Positions 22,835 through 34,174 of a stretch of DNA of 64,000 nucleotides are shown here, piece by piece. Numbering within the stretch: position 1 is the stretch's first letter; the number at the start of each line of letters is the position of its first letter. This DNA comes from Heterohyrax brucei. Lineage: Eukaryota > Chordata > Mammalia > Hyracoidea > Procaviidae. Made by a program: the position numbers and the translations under genes. The stretch lies in the NCBI GenBank assembly GCA_028571685.1, contig CM053164.1, forward strand, positions 34,708,501-34,772,500. Direction: 5' to 3'. The notes beneath the pieces were generated by a model, which worked only from the letters and a program-made list of their open reading frames with translations, was not told where the DNA came from and did no database searches.

Positions 22835-23359
22835 TGTTTTAGTCAGCTAGGGTTGCTCTAATGGAAATAGCACAGGGTGGATGGCTTTAACAAAGGAAAG
22901 TTTATTCTTACACAGTTCAGTAGGCTACAAGTCCAAATTCAGGATGTCCTCTCCAGGGGAAGGTTTTTCCTGTTGTCGACTCTGGAGGAAAGTCCAGTAT
23001 TGCATCAGTTTTTGTCCAGGGAGCATTTTGGAGCAGGAACCTCAGATCTGAAGGGCTTGCTCTTCTCCTGGTGCTGCTTTCTTGATAGTACGAGATTCCC
23101 AATTCTCTGCTTGTTTCCCTTTCCTTTTATCTCTTGCAGAATGAAAGCATTAAGGGTGGCACAAGCCATACTCCAGAGAAACTCCCTTTGCAGTGGAGCA
23201 AAGAGGTGATCTTCTGAAGGGATTTACAGTCCCACCCTAATCTTTTAACATACAGCATAGGAAAATCACAAAATGGAGGACAATCCCAAAATATTGGGAA
23301 TCATGGCCCAGCCACATGGCTTCATATGTTTTTGGGGGGACACAACTCAATCCATGACA
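22835..23359 (-). mobile_element. ERVL-MaLR solo LTR with 5-bp duplication
   Basis: Minus-strand LTR of 525 bp starting TGtcatggattgag and ending in 'ctagctgactaaaaCA'. The flanks are attga (22830-22834) and attgg (23360-23364), a 5-bp duplication with one mismatch, as expected for ERVL/MaLR. It is inserted into the 3' part of HAL1. The blocks 'aaatcacaaaatggag' and 'gggaatcatggcccagcc' on the plus strand mark this LTR family. Confidence 0.8.
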
Positions 23360-24644
23360 ATTGGTTAGAAAGCTAACTTCAGATAAAGATTGGACTGGAC
23401 TACAAGACATAGAGTGATGCTGGTAAAGAATATGCTTCTTGGCTTAAACATATATACGAGGCTGCCTGGGCAGCTCTTGTCCAGAGACAAGAGAAGAGGG
23501 TGAAAGAGGACAACTGTGGAATAGATGCCAGCAGTACAAGGTGGAAAGGAGGAATGTGCTGCATTCATCCAATATGAAACCGGATCCAGCATGAGCGATT
23601 ATGATCAAGGACAGATTATATTAATAGATAAAAGGCCTCTGATCCATTTGGGGAGGATCATCCTTGGCATCCATCTCTGCTGATCTAGCATCTCCAGCCA
23701 GGAGGGGCAGCAATGCTCTTTGTCATGATACAAACACAGGGATATACCTTTGGACATGTCTTGCCTGGGTAAACAGCTCATGGGAACTCCAGTTCCAGAT
23801 GATGCATTAAAGCAATGAACGTCAAATAAGCTGACCAATGCAATGAATTCAATTGTTACTTTTTAACTGTATAGCATTTACATATAGAGTTATATTTCAA
23901 ATTTTATAAACAAGAGTATTCATAATTTTAACTTTAAAATATGTTTGGCATACACATGGATGCAATCTAGCATACATTTAATACTAACAGGTAATAATTT
24001 GATGTAATACTAACAGTAAGTGTCCCAAAATACTGGAAATATTAATATTTGTCTTACACAAAACATTTTAGTTTATGTGTCAAGTAAGTTTCACTTTTTA
24101 TTGTCTGTTGTGTGAGACACAGTGCTTGATAGCATTTTGTATATGCTTAAAAATGAGATCAGGCACATTTAGAAGACACAAATTCAATATTTATTTTTCA
24201 TGCAGGAAAATGTTTCTGCTTTGCAACAATGAATGTGTTTTTAAGTTTTGCTTCCAAGAAAGCAACAAAAGACATTTATCAAAGCATAACACTTATACTT
24301 TATCAAAATATGTAAATACTCTGATAAAACTGAAAAATTTTATTAAGGAAACAAATTAAGTAACTAGATAATAAAAATTAAACAAATGCATTTTATTTTC
24401 AGATTGTTTTTAAGAAATTGATTGATGTTGTCATGACTCACAAAGCCCACTTGCTCTTGGAGAAGTAGTGCTATTGTTATGTCAATTATGTGTGTACCTC
24501 CCAATATGAGAATTGAACAATTCTACAAAGAAATAACATGCACATTGTATAAATTTAGTTCACAATAACAATTACATCTTAAAATTCATTTTGGACAAAT
24601 GGAGTATAAACTTCCTCTCAGTGTGACAGCTACCCAATAACTGC
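23360..24644. other. unassigned sequence
   Basis: The first part may be remaining HAL1. From about 23870 it is AT-rich. No repeat or gene can be supported. The short open frame at 23605-23838 (minus) matches nothing I recognise. Confidence 0.45.
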
Positions 24645-24802
24645 ATCACGGTGGCACAGTGTTTAAGAGCTTGGTTGCTAGTAAAATGGTCAGCAGTTTG
24701 AAACCACCAGGTGCTCCTTAGAAACCCAGTGGGGCAATGCTTTTCTGTCCTACAGTAAGTCACTATGAGTCAGAATCCACTCAACAGCACTGAGTTTGGT
24801 TT
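24645..24802 (+). mobile_element. AfroSINE, short form
   Basis: Head 'cacggtggcacagtgttta', 'aaccaccaggtgctcctta' and tail 'cactatgagtcagaatcca', ending at 'gagtttggttta'. A short GT-rich microsatellite (24807-24832) follows the tail. Confidence 0.9.
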
Positions 24803-24806
24803 AGAT

Positions 24807-24832
24807 TTGTGTGTATGTGTGTGTGTTGTGTA
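24807..24832 (+). repeat. GT microsatellite
   Basis: Short interrupted run of gt units directly after the SINE tail. Confidence 0.85.
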
Positions 24833-25954
24833 TCTGATCCTGTCCTGTTTAGAGTAAACTGTTATCACAAACCCTAAGTAGAGATTGCGCTGCCAGCCAC
24901 AAATAGCCCATCATTGAGACAAGGCTGAGCTGAGAAGCTAGAAATTTATCATATACCGATGTATGAAGAAACAGAGACAGATTCCTCCAAAGTTGGCCTT
25001 CCCAAAATGGAGACCAGATGGAAGTTTTATAGCAAAAAGGGCATAGGCTTTACAGAGTCTTAGAAATTTGTAAAAAGTTTTTCAGGTGGCCACATCAGTC
25101 ATGTCCCAGATGTGTTGAACTTTTAATTGGTATTTGAGGCCAAGAGGTGGTCTGTCTGTCATGTAAGTTCCTAGTCACCAGGCACATTCCCTTGATTTTC
25201 TTTTATGTTTTTAAGATTATTATCATTTGCTTTTCCACAGCCTTAAGGAGAACATAGATAAATCCTTAACTTGAGAAAAATTAAGGGAAACAACAGACTC
25301 AGCTTGGAAATACATGCCTAGAGACAGAATTAAGAAACAAAATGGGGCAGGTTATGTTTAAGATGCAGTCACTTATTGTACTCCACCTGTTCCAGAGCAA
25401 AAACACTCTTTAGAGTGAGCATACCCTTGTATTTGTGTCATGCTGTTTGCAATTATTCTTGCCCTCAGTGGGTATTAGCACTAATCTGGTGAACCATAAA
25501 GATGCAACATCAAAGGACAAAAACTGAACATGCAAGTTTCTAAGTGTTGTTTCAAGACAAAAAAAATAAAAACAAAAAAACAACACTCATCTAGACCTGC
25601 AAAAGGACTGCCAACAAATAACCCTATAAAAAAGGAATCAGGTTAATCCTGACTGCCTTGTAAATATTTTCCATTGACAATCTCAGGCCTGAAGAACAAA
25701 ATTTCACATTCCAACTTTTTTTTTACTCATTAATTTTCAAATATATATGTTTTTTGTTAATACTCAAATTCAAATGTCAGTTTTATTCTATAAACTTTAT
25801 TTTCAATTATTGACATTTATTTTCTACATTAAGCCAAGCTAAAATTAGGAAAGCCCATCATTTTATATTCAGGTAAAATGAAGTAATGTTAAGCAGAGCA
25901 CAAAAATGAAAAAAGAAAAGGATGTAGGAATCCCTAAAAGCACTTTCTAAACTA
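24833..25954. other. unassigned; possible LTR-like stretch
   Basis: The interval 24890-25420 has non-L1 composition and could be a decayed LTR, but I find neither convincing TG..CA ends nor a duplication. The rest is AT-rich with an A-rich stretch at 25558-25585. Confidence 0.35.
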
Positions 25955-25957
25955 CCT

Positions 25958-26503
25958 TCTTTTTGTTGTTGGTGGTGGTGTTAGGTGCTGTCAAGTTGAC
26001 TCCAACTCACAGCAACCCTATGAACAACAGAATGAAACATAGTCCAGGCCTGCTCCATGCCCGCAATTGTTTTATGCATAAGCCTATTTTTCCAGACACT
26101 ATGTTAATCCATCTTGTTGAGGGTCTTCCTATTTTTCACCGAACCTTTACTTCACCAAGCATGATGTCCTTCTCCATGGAATTGATCCCTCCTGACAACA
26201 TGTCCAAAATATGAAAGATGTAGTTTTGCTATCTTTGCTTCCAAGAAACACTCTGGTTGTACTTCTTCTAGAACAGATCTGTTCGTTCTTTTGGCAGTCC
26301 ATGATACATTCAAGATTCTTCTTCAACACCACAATTCAAAGGCATTAATTCTTCTTCTGTCTTCCATATTTATTGCCGAGTTTTAGCATGCATACTATGT
26401 GATGAAAAAAATGCCATGACTTGGGTCAGGTGCACCTTAGTCTTCAAGGTGACATAATTATTTTTCAATATTTTAAAAAGGTTCTTTGTAGCAGATTTTC
26501 CTT
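25958..26503 (-). mobile_element. RTE element H, 3' part
   Basis: The minus-strand RTE 3' terminus starts at 25958 (reverse of 'cacctaacaccaccacc'), followed by 'gttgactccaactcacagca' in plus orientation. The C-terminal coding blocks extend to about 26500: on the minus strand 'MDCQKNEQICSRRSTTRVF', a decayed PWTARRTN..ILEEV block, then the 'CYKEPF' region. The element breaks at 26503, where L1 C sequence begins, and resumes at about 31342. Confidence 0.85.
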
Positions 26504-28908
26504 GTAGTTCTCTTTGTATAGGTCTCTGACATCTCTAGTCAGATTTATTCCTAGATATTTTATCTTCTTGGGGGCTATAGTAAATGGTATTGATTTGGTG
26601 ATTTCTTCTTTGATGACCTCTTTGTTGGTATAAAGGAATCCTATTGATTTACTTATGTTTATCTTGTACTATGATACTTTGCTGAACTCTTTTTTTTATT
26701 AGTTCCAGTAATTTACATATGAATTATTTAGGATTATCTGCATATACAATCATATCTTCTGCAAATAGGGAAATTTCTACTTCATCTTTGCTGATGTAGA
26801 TACACTTTATTTTTTTGTCTTGTCTAATTGCTCTGGTTAGAAGCTCTAGTACAGTGTTGAATAGAAGTGGTGAGAGCGGACATCTTTGTGTACTTCTCGT
26901 TCTCAAGGGGAATTCTTTCAATCTCTCTCCATTCAGGATGATGCAAGTGGTTGGTTTTGCATAGGTCCCCCTCATGGCATCAAGGAGTTTCCCCCATTCC
27001 TATTTTGCTGAAAGTTTTTACCATGAATGTGTGTTTGACTTCATCAAATGCCTTATCTGCATTAATTGACAAAATCAGGTGATTCTTATCCTTTGTGCTA
27101 TTGATGTGGCAGATCACATAATTGTTTTCCTGATGTTGAATCAGCTTTGAATCCCCAGTATGAATCCAACTTAGTCATGATGAATTATTTTTTTGATGTG
27201 TTGTTGAATTCCATTGGCTAGGATTTTTTTGAAGATTTTTTTTTGTCTGGGTTCATGAGTGACATTGGTCTGTGTTCTTTTTTTGTAGACTCTTTCCCTG
27301 GCTTTGTTATCAGAGTTATGCTGGTTTCACATATTGAATTGAGGAATATTCCATCCTTTTCTATGCTATGAAATAGCCTCGGTAGTATTGGAGTTAACTC
27401 CTTTCTAAAAGCTTAGTAATATTCTCTGATGAAGCCATTTGGGCCAAGACTTCTTTTGGTTGGTAGTTTTTTGATGACTTTTTCAATCTCTTCCTTTGTG
27501 GTGGTCAATTAAGTTGTTCTACTTCATCTTGTGATAATTTTGGTAGCTGATATGAATCTTGAAATTTGTCTGTTTCTTCTAGGTTTTCAAATCTGTGAAA
27601 AAACAGCCTTTCATAGTACTTTTTTCAGTTGAGCCTGTTGTGACATCTCCCATTTCATTTCTTATTTGGGTTTTTTGTTTCTGCTCCTGTTTTTCTTCTG
27701 TAAGTTTAGCCAGTGATTTATCAATTTTATTGATCTTGTCAAAGAAAAGATTTTATATTGAAATCTATTTTATCTGAGATCAGCATTGCTACTCTTGCTC
27801 TTCTTATCTTGTTGGCTTGGTATCTTGGTTTTGTTAATTTTTTCAACTGTTCTTCTATTCTCTAATTCCTTTAATTCTCTTCTGATCTTTATTATCTGTT
27901 TTCTTCTGGTGACTGAGGTGTTCCTCAGTTGCTCACTTTCTACTTGTTCAAGCTGTAGAGTTAATTCATTGGTTTGGGTTCTTTCTTCCTTCCAAACATG
28001 TGCATTTATAGAGATAAATTGTTCTCAGAGCACTGCCTTTGCTGTATCCCGTAGGTTCTGGTAGGATGTGTTTTTATTTGCATTTGATTCCATATATGTA
28101 TTTATTTCACTCTTGATTTCTTCTACAATCCAAGGCTTTTTGAGCAAGATGTTGTCCAGTTTCCATGAGTTCTAATTTCTGACTATATTTTTTCTGCTGT
28201 TGATTTCAACTTTTATGGCTTTATGGTCCAAGAAGATGCTTTACAGTTATTCAGTGGTTTGGATTTTGTTGAGACTTGCTTTGCATCCTAACTTGTGGTC
28301 TATTCTGGAAAATGTTTCACGTGCATTGGAGAAGAAAATGTTCTCATCTGTTCATGGGCAAAATGTTCTGTATATGTCGATAAGGTCTGGTTGGTTAATT
28401 GTCCCACTAAGATCATCTATATTTTTACTTTTTTCTCGATGATCTGTAAATTACTGAAAGTTGAGTATTGAAATCTCCAACAATTACTTTGGAGTTATCG
28501 ATCTCATTTTTTCAATGTAATTAGTGTTTGTTTAATATGTTTAGATGTTCTGGTATTGGATGCATAAATATTCAGTGTTGTTACATCCTGCTTATTAAGT
28601 GAACTTTTCAGCAATACATAATGATCATCTTTGTCCACTATAGTGTATCTTACATTAAAGTCTATTTTATCTGAGATTAGTATTGCCATTCTTGCTCTTC
28701 TTTGTGTTTTGTCTGCTTGGTACATACTTTTCCATGCTTTGATTTTCAGTTTGTTCATATTTTTGAGTCTTAGGTGTGTTTCTTGTAAGCAACATATAGA
28801 CAGCTAGTGTCTTTTGATCCGGGATATCACTCATTGCCTCTGTATTGGAGTGTTCAGTCCATTTACATTCAGCGTAGTTATTGATAGGTATGTGTTTATT
28901 GCTCTCAT
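26504..28908 (-). pseudogene. L1 ORF2 (element C), EN and RT parts
   Basis: On the minus strand, EN signatures include 'MYQADKTQRRARMAILISDK' and 'TTLNIYASNTRTSKHIKQT' (28504-28758). Further on the RT shows '[20 protein letters not shown]' and '[13 protein letters not shown]'. The catalytic box reads FAEDMIVY instead of FADDMIVY (codons at 26754-26765), so the first catalytic aspartate is glutamate. Stops and frameshifts occur throughout. The C-terminal third is deleted. Confidence 0.9.
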
Positions 28909-29506
28909 TTTGATAACTTTATTATGGTTTTGATGTTTTCTATGTTGCCCTCAATACTCAGTTCTGCGTCGCTCTTCTTTACGGGTTGACTTTTCATCTT
29001 TTTCAGTGTTGGTTTTGTGTTTGTTGAGACTCCTGTATTATGCTTCTTGTTTTGATATGCTGCATTGTTATTTAACTGTGCAGCATCCCTATGATCCCCT
29101 TTATTATTCTAAATTTCAAGCAAACTTTAGCTTCTGCCTCTCTTTTTAATTTCCTCTCCATCTGAAAATGTTATAACTAGTCTAAAACATCCCTCTTTTT
29201 AGTGTGATAATATTATAGTTTTTGTGTTATGATCACTGATTCCCTTCTCTTAGTATTGTAGGTTTGAGCTTTGTGACTTCCCTGAGTGAGTGGGATTCTA
29301 GATACTGTGTCCAGCATTGCTTCCTTAAATAGACACTCAACGCTTTTGTTTTTCTAAGCAAAGAACTTCTCTCAGTATTTCTTGTAGTTATGGTTTGGTT
29401 TGATTTGCTTTTACAAAGTCTCTAACCTTCTGTTTCTCTGCAAATTTTTAATTTCACTGTTATATTTGAGAGATAATTTTGCAGGATATATAATTCTTGG
29501 CTGGAG

Positions 29507-30239
29507 TTAGTTCCCCTTCAAGGGTTTGAATGTGTCATTCCTCTGCCTTCTCAGTGTTTCTGCTAAGAAGTCAGACCAAAGCCTACAGGGTTTCCCTCCG
29601 TATGTTAGATTTCCTTTAAGCCTCACTGCCTTTAAAAGCATCTGTTTGTGTTTCCTTTTATTAAGCTTGTTTATAGTATGTCTTGTTGTCTTTCTTGTGG
29701 AGTCTACTTTTTGTGGAATTTGACATTCATATCGGATATCTATGTTTTCTTCTTTCATAATTTCAAGGATGTTTTCTGTCAGCAACTCTATTACAATACT
29801 CTGCATTTTCAGCTACCCATCCCTGTTCAGGAACTTCAATTATTCATAGATTACTCCTTTTAATAGAGTCCCACATGTTTCTTAGTGCTTCTTCAGTTTT
29901 CTTGTTTCTTTTCTCTGGTTTCTCCTTATAAACATTAGTGTCAGTTGCTCTACCCTCAAGCTCACTAACTCTGGCTTCTATCTCCTCACTTCTGCTCTTT
30001 TGGCTTTGGATTGAATTGTCTAATGCTGCAATTTTATTACTGATGTACTGGATTTCAGATTTTTGATGTTCCCTCAGTTCAAATAGCTTACTTAATTTTT
30101 CACTTTGTTCTGCATTTTGTTTAATATCTAGAAGGGCTTTACACGTAATTCCTTTGTACTCCACCTCAAATACTTTCAGAAAGCCTTCCTCACCTCAGAA
30201 TTTTTTTCATTCTTTATTTTGAGAGTTTTCCAGAGCCAT
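29507..30239 (-). pseudogene. L1 ORF1 (element C)
   Basis: Start at 30239 (minus strand, MALENSQNKE-like). The coiled coil is unusually well kept: 'AEQSEKLSKLFELREHQ', 'IQYISNKIAALDNSIQSQ', 'SEEIEARVSELEGRA', ending in 'EALRNMWDSIKRSNL' (29844-30164). After one frameshift the C-terminal domain follows in 29507-29806 ('QSIVIELLTENILEIMKEE', 'LTYGGKPCRLWSDF', 'LAETLRRQRN'). This is the best preserved ORF1 in the window, still broken by a frameshift near 29810-29845. Confidence 0.9.
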
Positions 30240-31341
30240 AGTGGACTGCTTCTTTAACTGGTTAGCTATTTGTTGTCTGTTTTGAAACAGAAGCTATTCT
30301 GTTTCTCTGGTGTTAGCTCAAGAGCAACTGAGGCATAGTTCTAAAAGTGGAGTTGGTTTACAGCTGCCTCTTTGTACTGTAGTGACTGGTCCCAGGTGGA
30401 CTCTCTGGGTTGGCAGGCTCTTCCTCCTGGCTGGCAAAGATGGTACCCTATTTATGGAGTCCATAAGGTGCCATCGGCTGATGCTATGACGTATATCAGT
30501 GAAAGGTGGAGCAGATACTGCCAGGCCACTCAGCAGTTCTCCACATGGTCTTATTTTAAAAAGGTGCTTTACTACTAAGCCAGGAGCTGCCTAACAGCTG
30601 CTGAAATCAGTCATGACCTTGGGTGTGGCAGGACCCACTTTCTAGCTGACAATGGAAGCACCTCATAGGCCATACCCAGATGCTATGATGTGGGTCAGAG
30701 TAGGGATGGATATGGCCTTGCTGCCAGGCTCCACCTGTAACTCTAGGGACCACATTCTTAATCATAGCCTTTCTGCTGGAGAAGCACTTTCCAGACAGTG
30801 CTTCTCAGAGTAAGAATTAATCCCAGCTAAGACCCCTACATGGGTGACTCTGCCTCCCAGCTGACCAAGATTGTTTCTTGCACAAGCTGCCCTTCCTAAC
30901 GTAACAGAATCTATGGTGCAACTCAGAAACAAAAGTGTGAAGGTGCAGTGGTACTCTCAGTTGGTGGCCAGGCTCTCAATATCTGGTTTTGCTAAGCACA
31001 GTCTCTCTGCTATACTATACACTGTTTACTTAAGCACTGCTGTTCAGTATATTAGGCAGCTCATGCCCAGTCCCCGCCTGCTGGATAGCAAAAAAGGGTG
31101 CCAGTACCTTAATACCTTCCAGTTGATGAGTCAGCAGAAGCAGGACTCAGTGTGCCACTGACTCATGTTTCAGAGAGGTTGTCTCCCCCTTAGTGGCACA
31201 TAGTTCACTCTGACAACCCTGCACCAGATCCTAGGGTTCCCTAGACATCCATGTTGCTACATTCACTTATCATTTCAGGCCTTAGTTCTCATACAGGATT
31301 GAGGAGGCATATGTCTAGTCCTCCATCTTGTCCCCAACCCC

Positions 31342-31532
31342 AGATTTCTGTTTTCTTGATGTTAAGGTACAATCCACACTGAATGCTGTGGTCTTTGCTC
31401 TTCATCAGTAAGTGTTTCAAATCCTTTTCACTTTCATAAGCAAGACTGCATCATCTGTATAAGGCACATTATTAATAAGACTTCTTCCAGTCTGATGCCT
31501 CATTCTTCTTCATATAGTTCAGCTTCTCAGAT
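31342..31532 (-). mobile_element. RTE element H, middle part
   Basis: RTE H resumes after L1 C: reversed 'cttactgatgaagagcaaag', 'gtgtggattgtacc' and the 'YEEE..GIRLEE' region. It is interrupted again at 31533 by an LTR. Confidence 0.8.
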
Positions 31533-32066
31533 TGAAAGGGAGGCCCTTGGCCACCCCAACTCCATCTTACTACAAACAGTAACACAATAGTTAACAGTAG
31601 CTAAGACAGCCATGTTATAAATGTTGAGTCCTGGGAGCTTGATTTCCCCTATCTGTTAAAATATACCTTGTACTGGTCATAAGTCACACTGCTATTCTTT
31701 CCCCTTAGGAACATTGATTAATTACTATGTTTATCCTCTTTCAGTTATTGTCTAACACTATTGAACTGAATCACCAGGTAGTTTAGATGATTATCAAGCC
31801 CTGAGTTGTTGGAGCCATGGAGACCCCCACAAAAAATATTATTGAAACATTGAAAAATTACTTGTGTAGACTGGAAAACATATTAACCAGCATACCCCAC
31901 CTTAATTAACCTATATAACCATCAGGCTTAGCAAGCTTTAGAGGAACTGATTCCCCCTTGCTTCTTGGTTGTTGACACTCAATAAGTGTCCTCATTTCGT
32001 CATCTCACCTCACATCTCAGTATTCACTTTGTGGACAGGAGACACAGATTCACAGTTGTGGTTACA
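31533..32066 (+). mobile_element. ERV1-like solo LTR with 4-bp duplication
   Basis: A 534-bp block starting TGaaagggaggccc and ending 'gtggttaCA', flanked by agat on both sides (31529-31532 and 32067-32070). Removing the block and one agat restores RTE sequence reading 'ttctcagattatgtgctt'. A TATA-like 'cctatataacc' lies near 31910 and an 'aataag' polyadenylation-like signal near 31981. TG..CA ends with a 4-bp duplication suit class I (gamma-type) retroviruses. No internal viral region is present. Confidence 0.75.
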
Positions 32067-32070
32067 AGAT

Positions 32071-32097
32071 TATGTGCTTGACACATGTACTAAACTT
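32071..32097 (-). mobile_element. RTE element H, last part
   Basis: 'tatgtgcttgacacatgta' matches the RTE phrase that reads on the minus strand as the LYAEQII region. The element ends where a plus-strand RTE leader starts. Confidence 0.6.
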
Positions 32098-32300
32098 GTC
32101 TATCAGTTTGTCATACTGTGGACGCTTGTGAATGGCTGTGATGCTGGAAGCCATGCTATCAGAATTCAGACACCAGCAGGTCCATCCAGCTTCAGCTGAG
32201 CTTCCAGACTACGACAGACTAGGAAAAAGGACCCAGCAATCTACTCAAGAAAAGAATAGCCAGTGAAAACCTTTTGAATAGCAGAGAAACTTCCAAAACA
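32098..32300 (+). mobile_element. RTE 5' leader fragment
   Basis: 'cagtttgtcatactgtgg', 'gctgtgatgctggaagcca', 'cttccagactacgacagact' and 'agccagtgaaaacc' match the leader of the complete RTE at 54045-54215. No coding part follows. The fragment stands head to head with RTE H. It could alternatively be the body of a long tRNA-headed SINE without its head, because the two share sequence. Confidence 0.65.
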
Positions 32301-32439
32301 TTACAAATCTGAAGAGATTTCTTTCATTGAACATTTGACTTTAATGGATACAAATCATTGGGCTAGTACTTCTAATGCTAAAATTACTATTAGAAATACA
32401 AATAATAACTGAATTTGTTCTGAATTCTGCATCTATTCC

Positions 32440-32720
32440 TTGCTGTAGTAGAAAAAATAAATTATGATGGTGTAGAAAGTAAAACTATTTTAGAATCTGA
32501 AATGATTGCATCCACAGATCCCATAAATAGCAGAAGTACAGATGCTGCTTTATGGAATAATTTTTCTTCTAAAGATGTAAATTATTGGACTGAAAGAGGG
32601 CAAATTGATTTCTAGTATCACAGTACAACATGAAAATTCATATTGAAAACTTTTGAATGATAAACAAATAAGGTTCTGGAGCTCAAATATATCTCTAGGA
32701 TGCAAAGTGAATGGTAACAA
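32440..32720 (+). pseudogene. hAT-type transposase remnant
   Basis: One frame around 32508-32616 reads 'ASTDPINSRSTDAALWNNF' then 'SSKDVNYWTERGQIDF', ending at a stop. The order LW..(S/D)K..(D/N)YW..RG is the signature of the N-terminal zinc-finger region of hAT transposases and domesticated relatives (ZMYM/ZBED/GTF2IRD2-like). A weaker 'NDKQIRFWSSNIS' follows near 32660, where those proteins have 'NGE..R.WL.YS'. Beyond the RTE insertion, 'NWKH' near 33610 could be the next conserved block. Stops and frameshifts show a relic, probably of a DNA transposon. Assignment rests on motif recall alone. Confidence 0.45.
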
Positions 32721-32790
32721 TTAAAAGAGGCAATACCTACTGTATTCTTCATCAGTCACCACTGTATAATGTTTTGTTTTCAAACTATTC

Positions 32791-33455
32791 AGTCATTGTT
32801 GTTACTGTTAGGTGTCATTGAGTTGGTTCCAGCTCATAGCGACTCTATGTACAACAGAATGAAACAACTATTAGTCCTGTACCATCCTCACAATTGCTTT
32901 TCCTGAGTTCATTGTTGCAGTCACTGTGCCAGTCCACCTGATTTTGTCTTCTTCTTTTTTAACGGATCCTGTCCTTTATCATGCACAGTGTCCTTCTTCA
33001 GGAACTTGGCCCTACTGATAACATGTCCAAATCATTCTTGCTTCTAAGAAGTATTCTGGCTGGACATCTTCCAAGAGAGCTTTATTACTTCCTCTGTGGA
33101 TCTATGTTATTTTCAATATGCTTCACCAACACCATAATTCAAACACATAAATTCTTTGCTTTTTTATTCATTGTGCATCTTTCACATTCATATAAGTTGA
33201 TTGAAAACATTAGGTACAACTTAATCCTTAAAGTAACATCTCTGTTTCTCATTTTAAAGAGGTCTTTTGCAGTAGATTTGTGCAGTGCAATACATGGTTT
33301 GATGTTTTTTGTCTGACAAGTCCATGAATGTTGACTGCAGATAGAAGCGAAATCAAATCCTTGACAACTTCAATTTTTTCTCTGTTTATTATGATGTAGT
33401 TTATAGTCCATTGGTGAGGATTTTTGTTTTCTTTATGTTGAAGTGTATGTTGAGG
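32791..33455 (-). mobile_element. RTE 3' end, inserted in the hAT-like relic
   Basis: Reversed RTE terminus ('gttactgttaggtgtcattg' and 'gttccagctcatagcgac' on plus), then the C-terminal coding region back to the HLNIKKTKIL block ('KENKNPHQWTINYIIINREK' on minus, 33249-33524). It is 5'-truncated at about 33455. Confidence 0.8.
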
Positions 33456-34174
33456 TCTTAAATCACTTAGTTCTTGATTTGCTGTGGATGTATTTAACAA
33501 TTGGTCCAACTCAAATATGAACAATAAAAACTAAAATAGTTCAACATTCAGAGATTGTATGTTATCATATTTAAACTGAAGACATTGTAGTGGCTTACTT
33601 ATGAACTGGAAACATAAGTCAATGAAGAACATCAGCTTTTAAAAGTTGTTTTAGAATATGTTGCTGTCACTAACATAATTGTTGAAGGTGGACTATCTTT
33701 TACCAGGAAGAAATATCTTTCTAATACATATTAGGAAAAAGCATGCTGTACTAACAACTACAGTCTTGGAATATATGCCCAGATTTTCAATGCCTAAAAA
33801 ACATTGCTGAAACACAGATACAAAAAGGAAATACCGAGAGAGAAGATAAAAACATTGCCAATAAAATACATATTAGAGTACGAGTTATAATATATTGCAG
33901 CATTTTTATTGGGTGATTCAAACTCTCCAATACTCTGAAGGAAATTTAAAGACATGCACCTGTCGTTAACAGAATATTTACATACTTAAGTAGAAGGTTT
34001 AAAAAATTTTGAAAACACAGCAAAAGAAATATTGCAAATACTAATTATCAAGCAGTTTACCATTGCAGAAGTACTAGAAAGAAATAAGTAAATGACAGAA
34101 GTGTTCCAGAAGCACTGAGTGCCAGAGACCAGTTTTGCATGACTACCTACTAGACCATCATTGACACACATTGG
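33456..34174. other. unassigned; possibly more hAT-like relic
   Basis: AT-rich. A frame near 33605 reads 'LMNWKHKS', similar to the 'W.....H..S..H' block of hAT transposases. 'AETQIQKGNTERE' near 33800 could fit the later part of the same family. The support is weak. Confidence 0.3.

Larger units (their letters stand above)
26504..31341 (-). mobile_element. L1 element C, complete 5' end, missing 3' end
   Basis: A minus-strand L1 of 4.84 kb inside RTE H. The 5' start lies at 31341 (minus strand 'ggggttggggacaagatgg', with a YY1-type site at 31323-31330). A 5' UTR of about 1.1 kb, ORF1 (start 30239) and ORF2 (start about 28908) follow. It stops at 26504 inside ORF2 near 'RDLYKENYK', without the ORF2 C terminus, 3' UTR or poly(A). 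About 140 bases of the RTE host are missing at the same junction, so a later deletion is the simplest explanation. Confidence 0.9.

Noticed and set aside
23605-23838. Minus-strand 77-codon frame as a processed pseudogene
   Set aside because: No recognisable protein, no poly(A) and no target duplication.
24890-25420. Retroviral LTR
   Set aside because: Composition is suggestive, but I could not find TG..CA ends with a duplication; left unassigned.
26504-31341. Active L1
   Set aside because: ORF1 and ORF2 are frameshifted, the FADD box reads FAED, and the 3' end is deleted.
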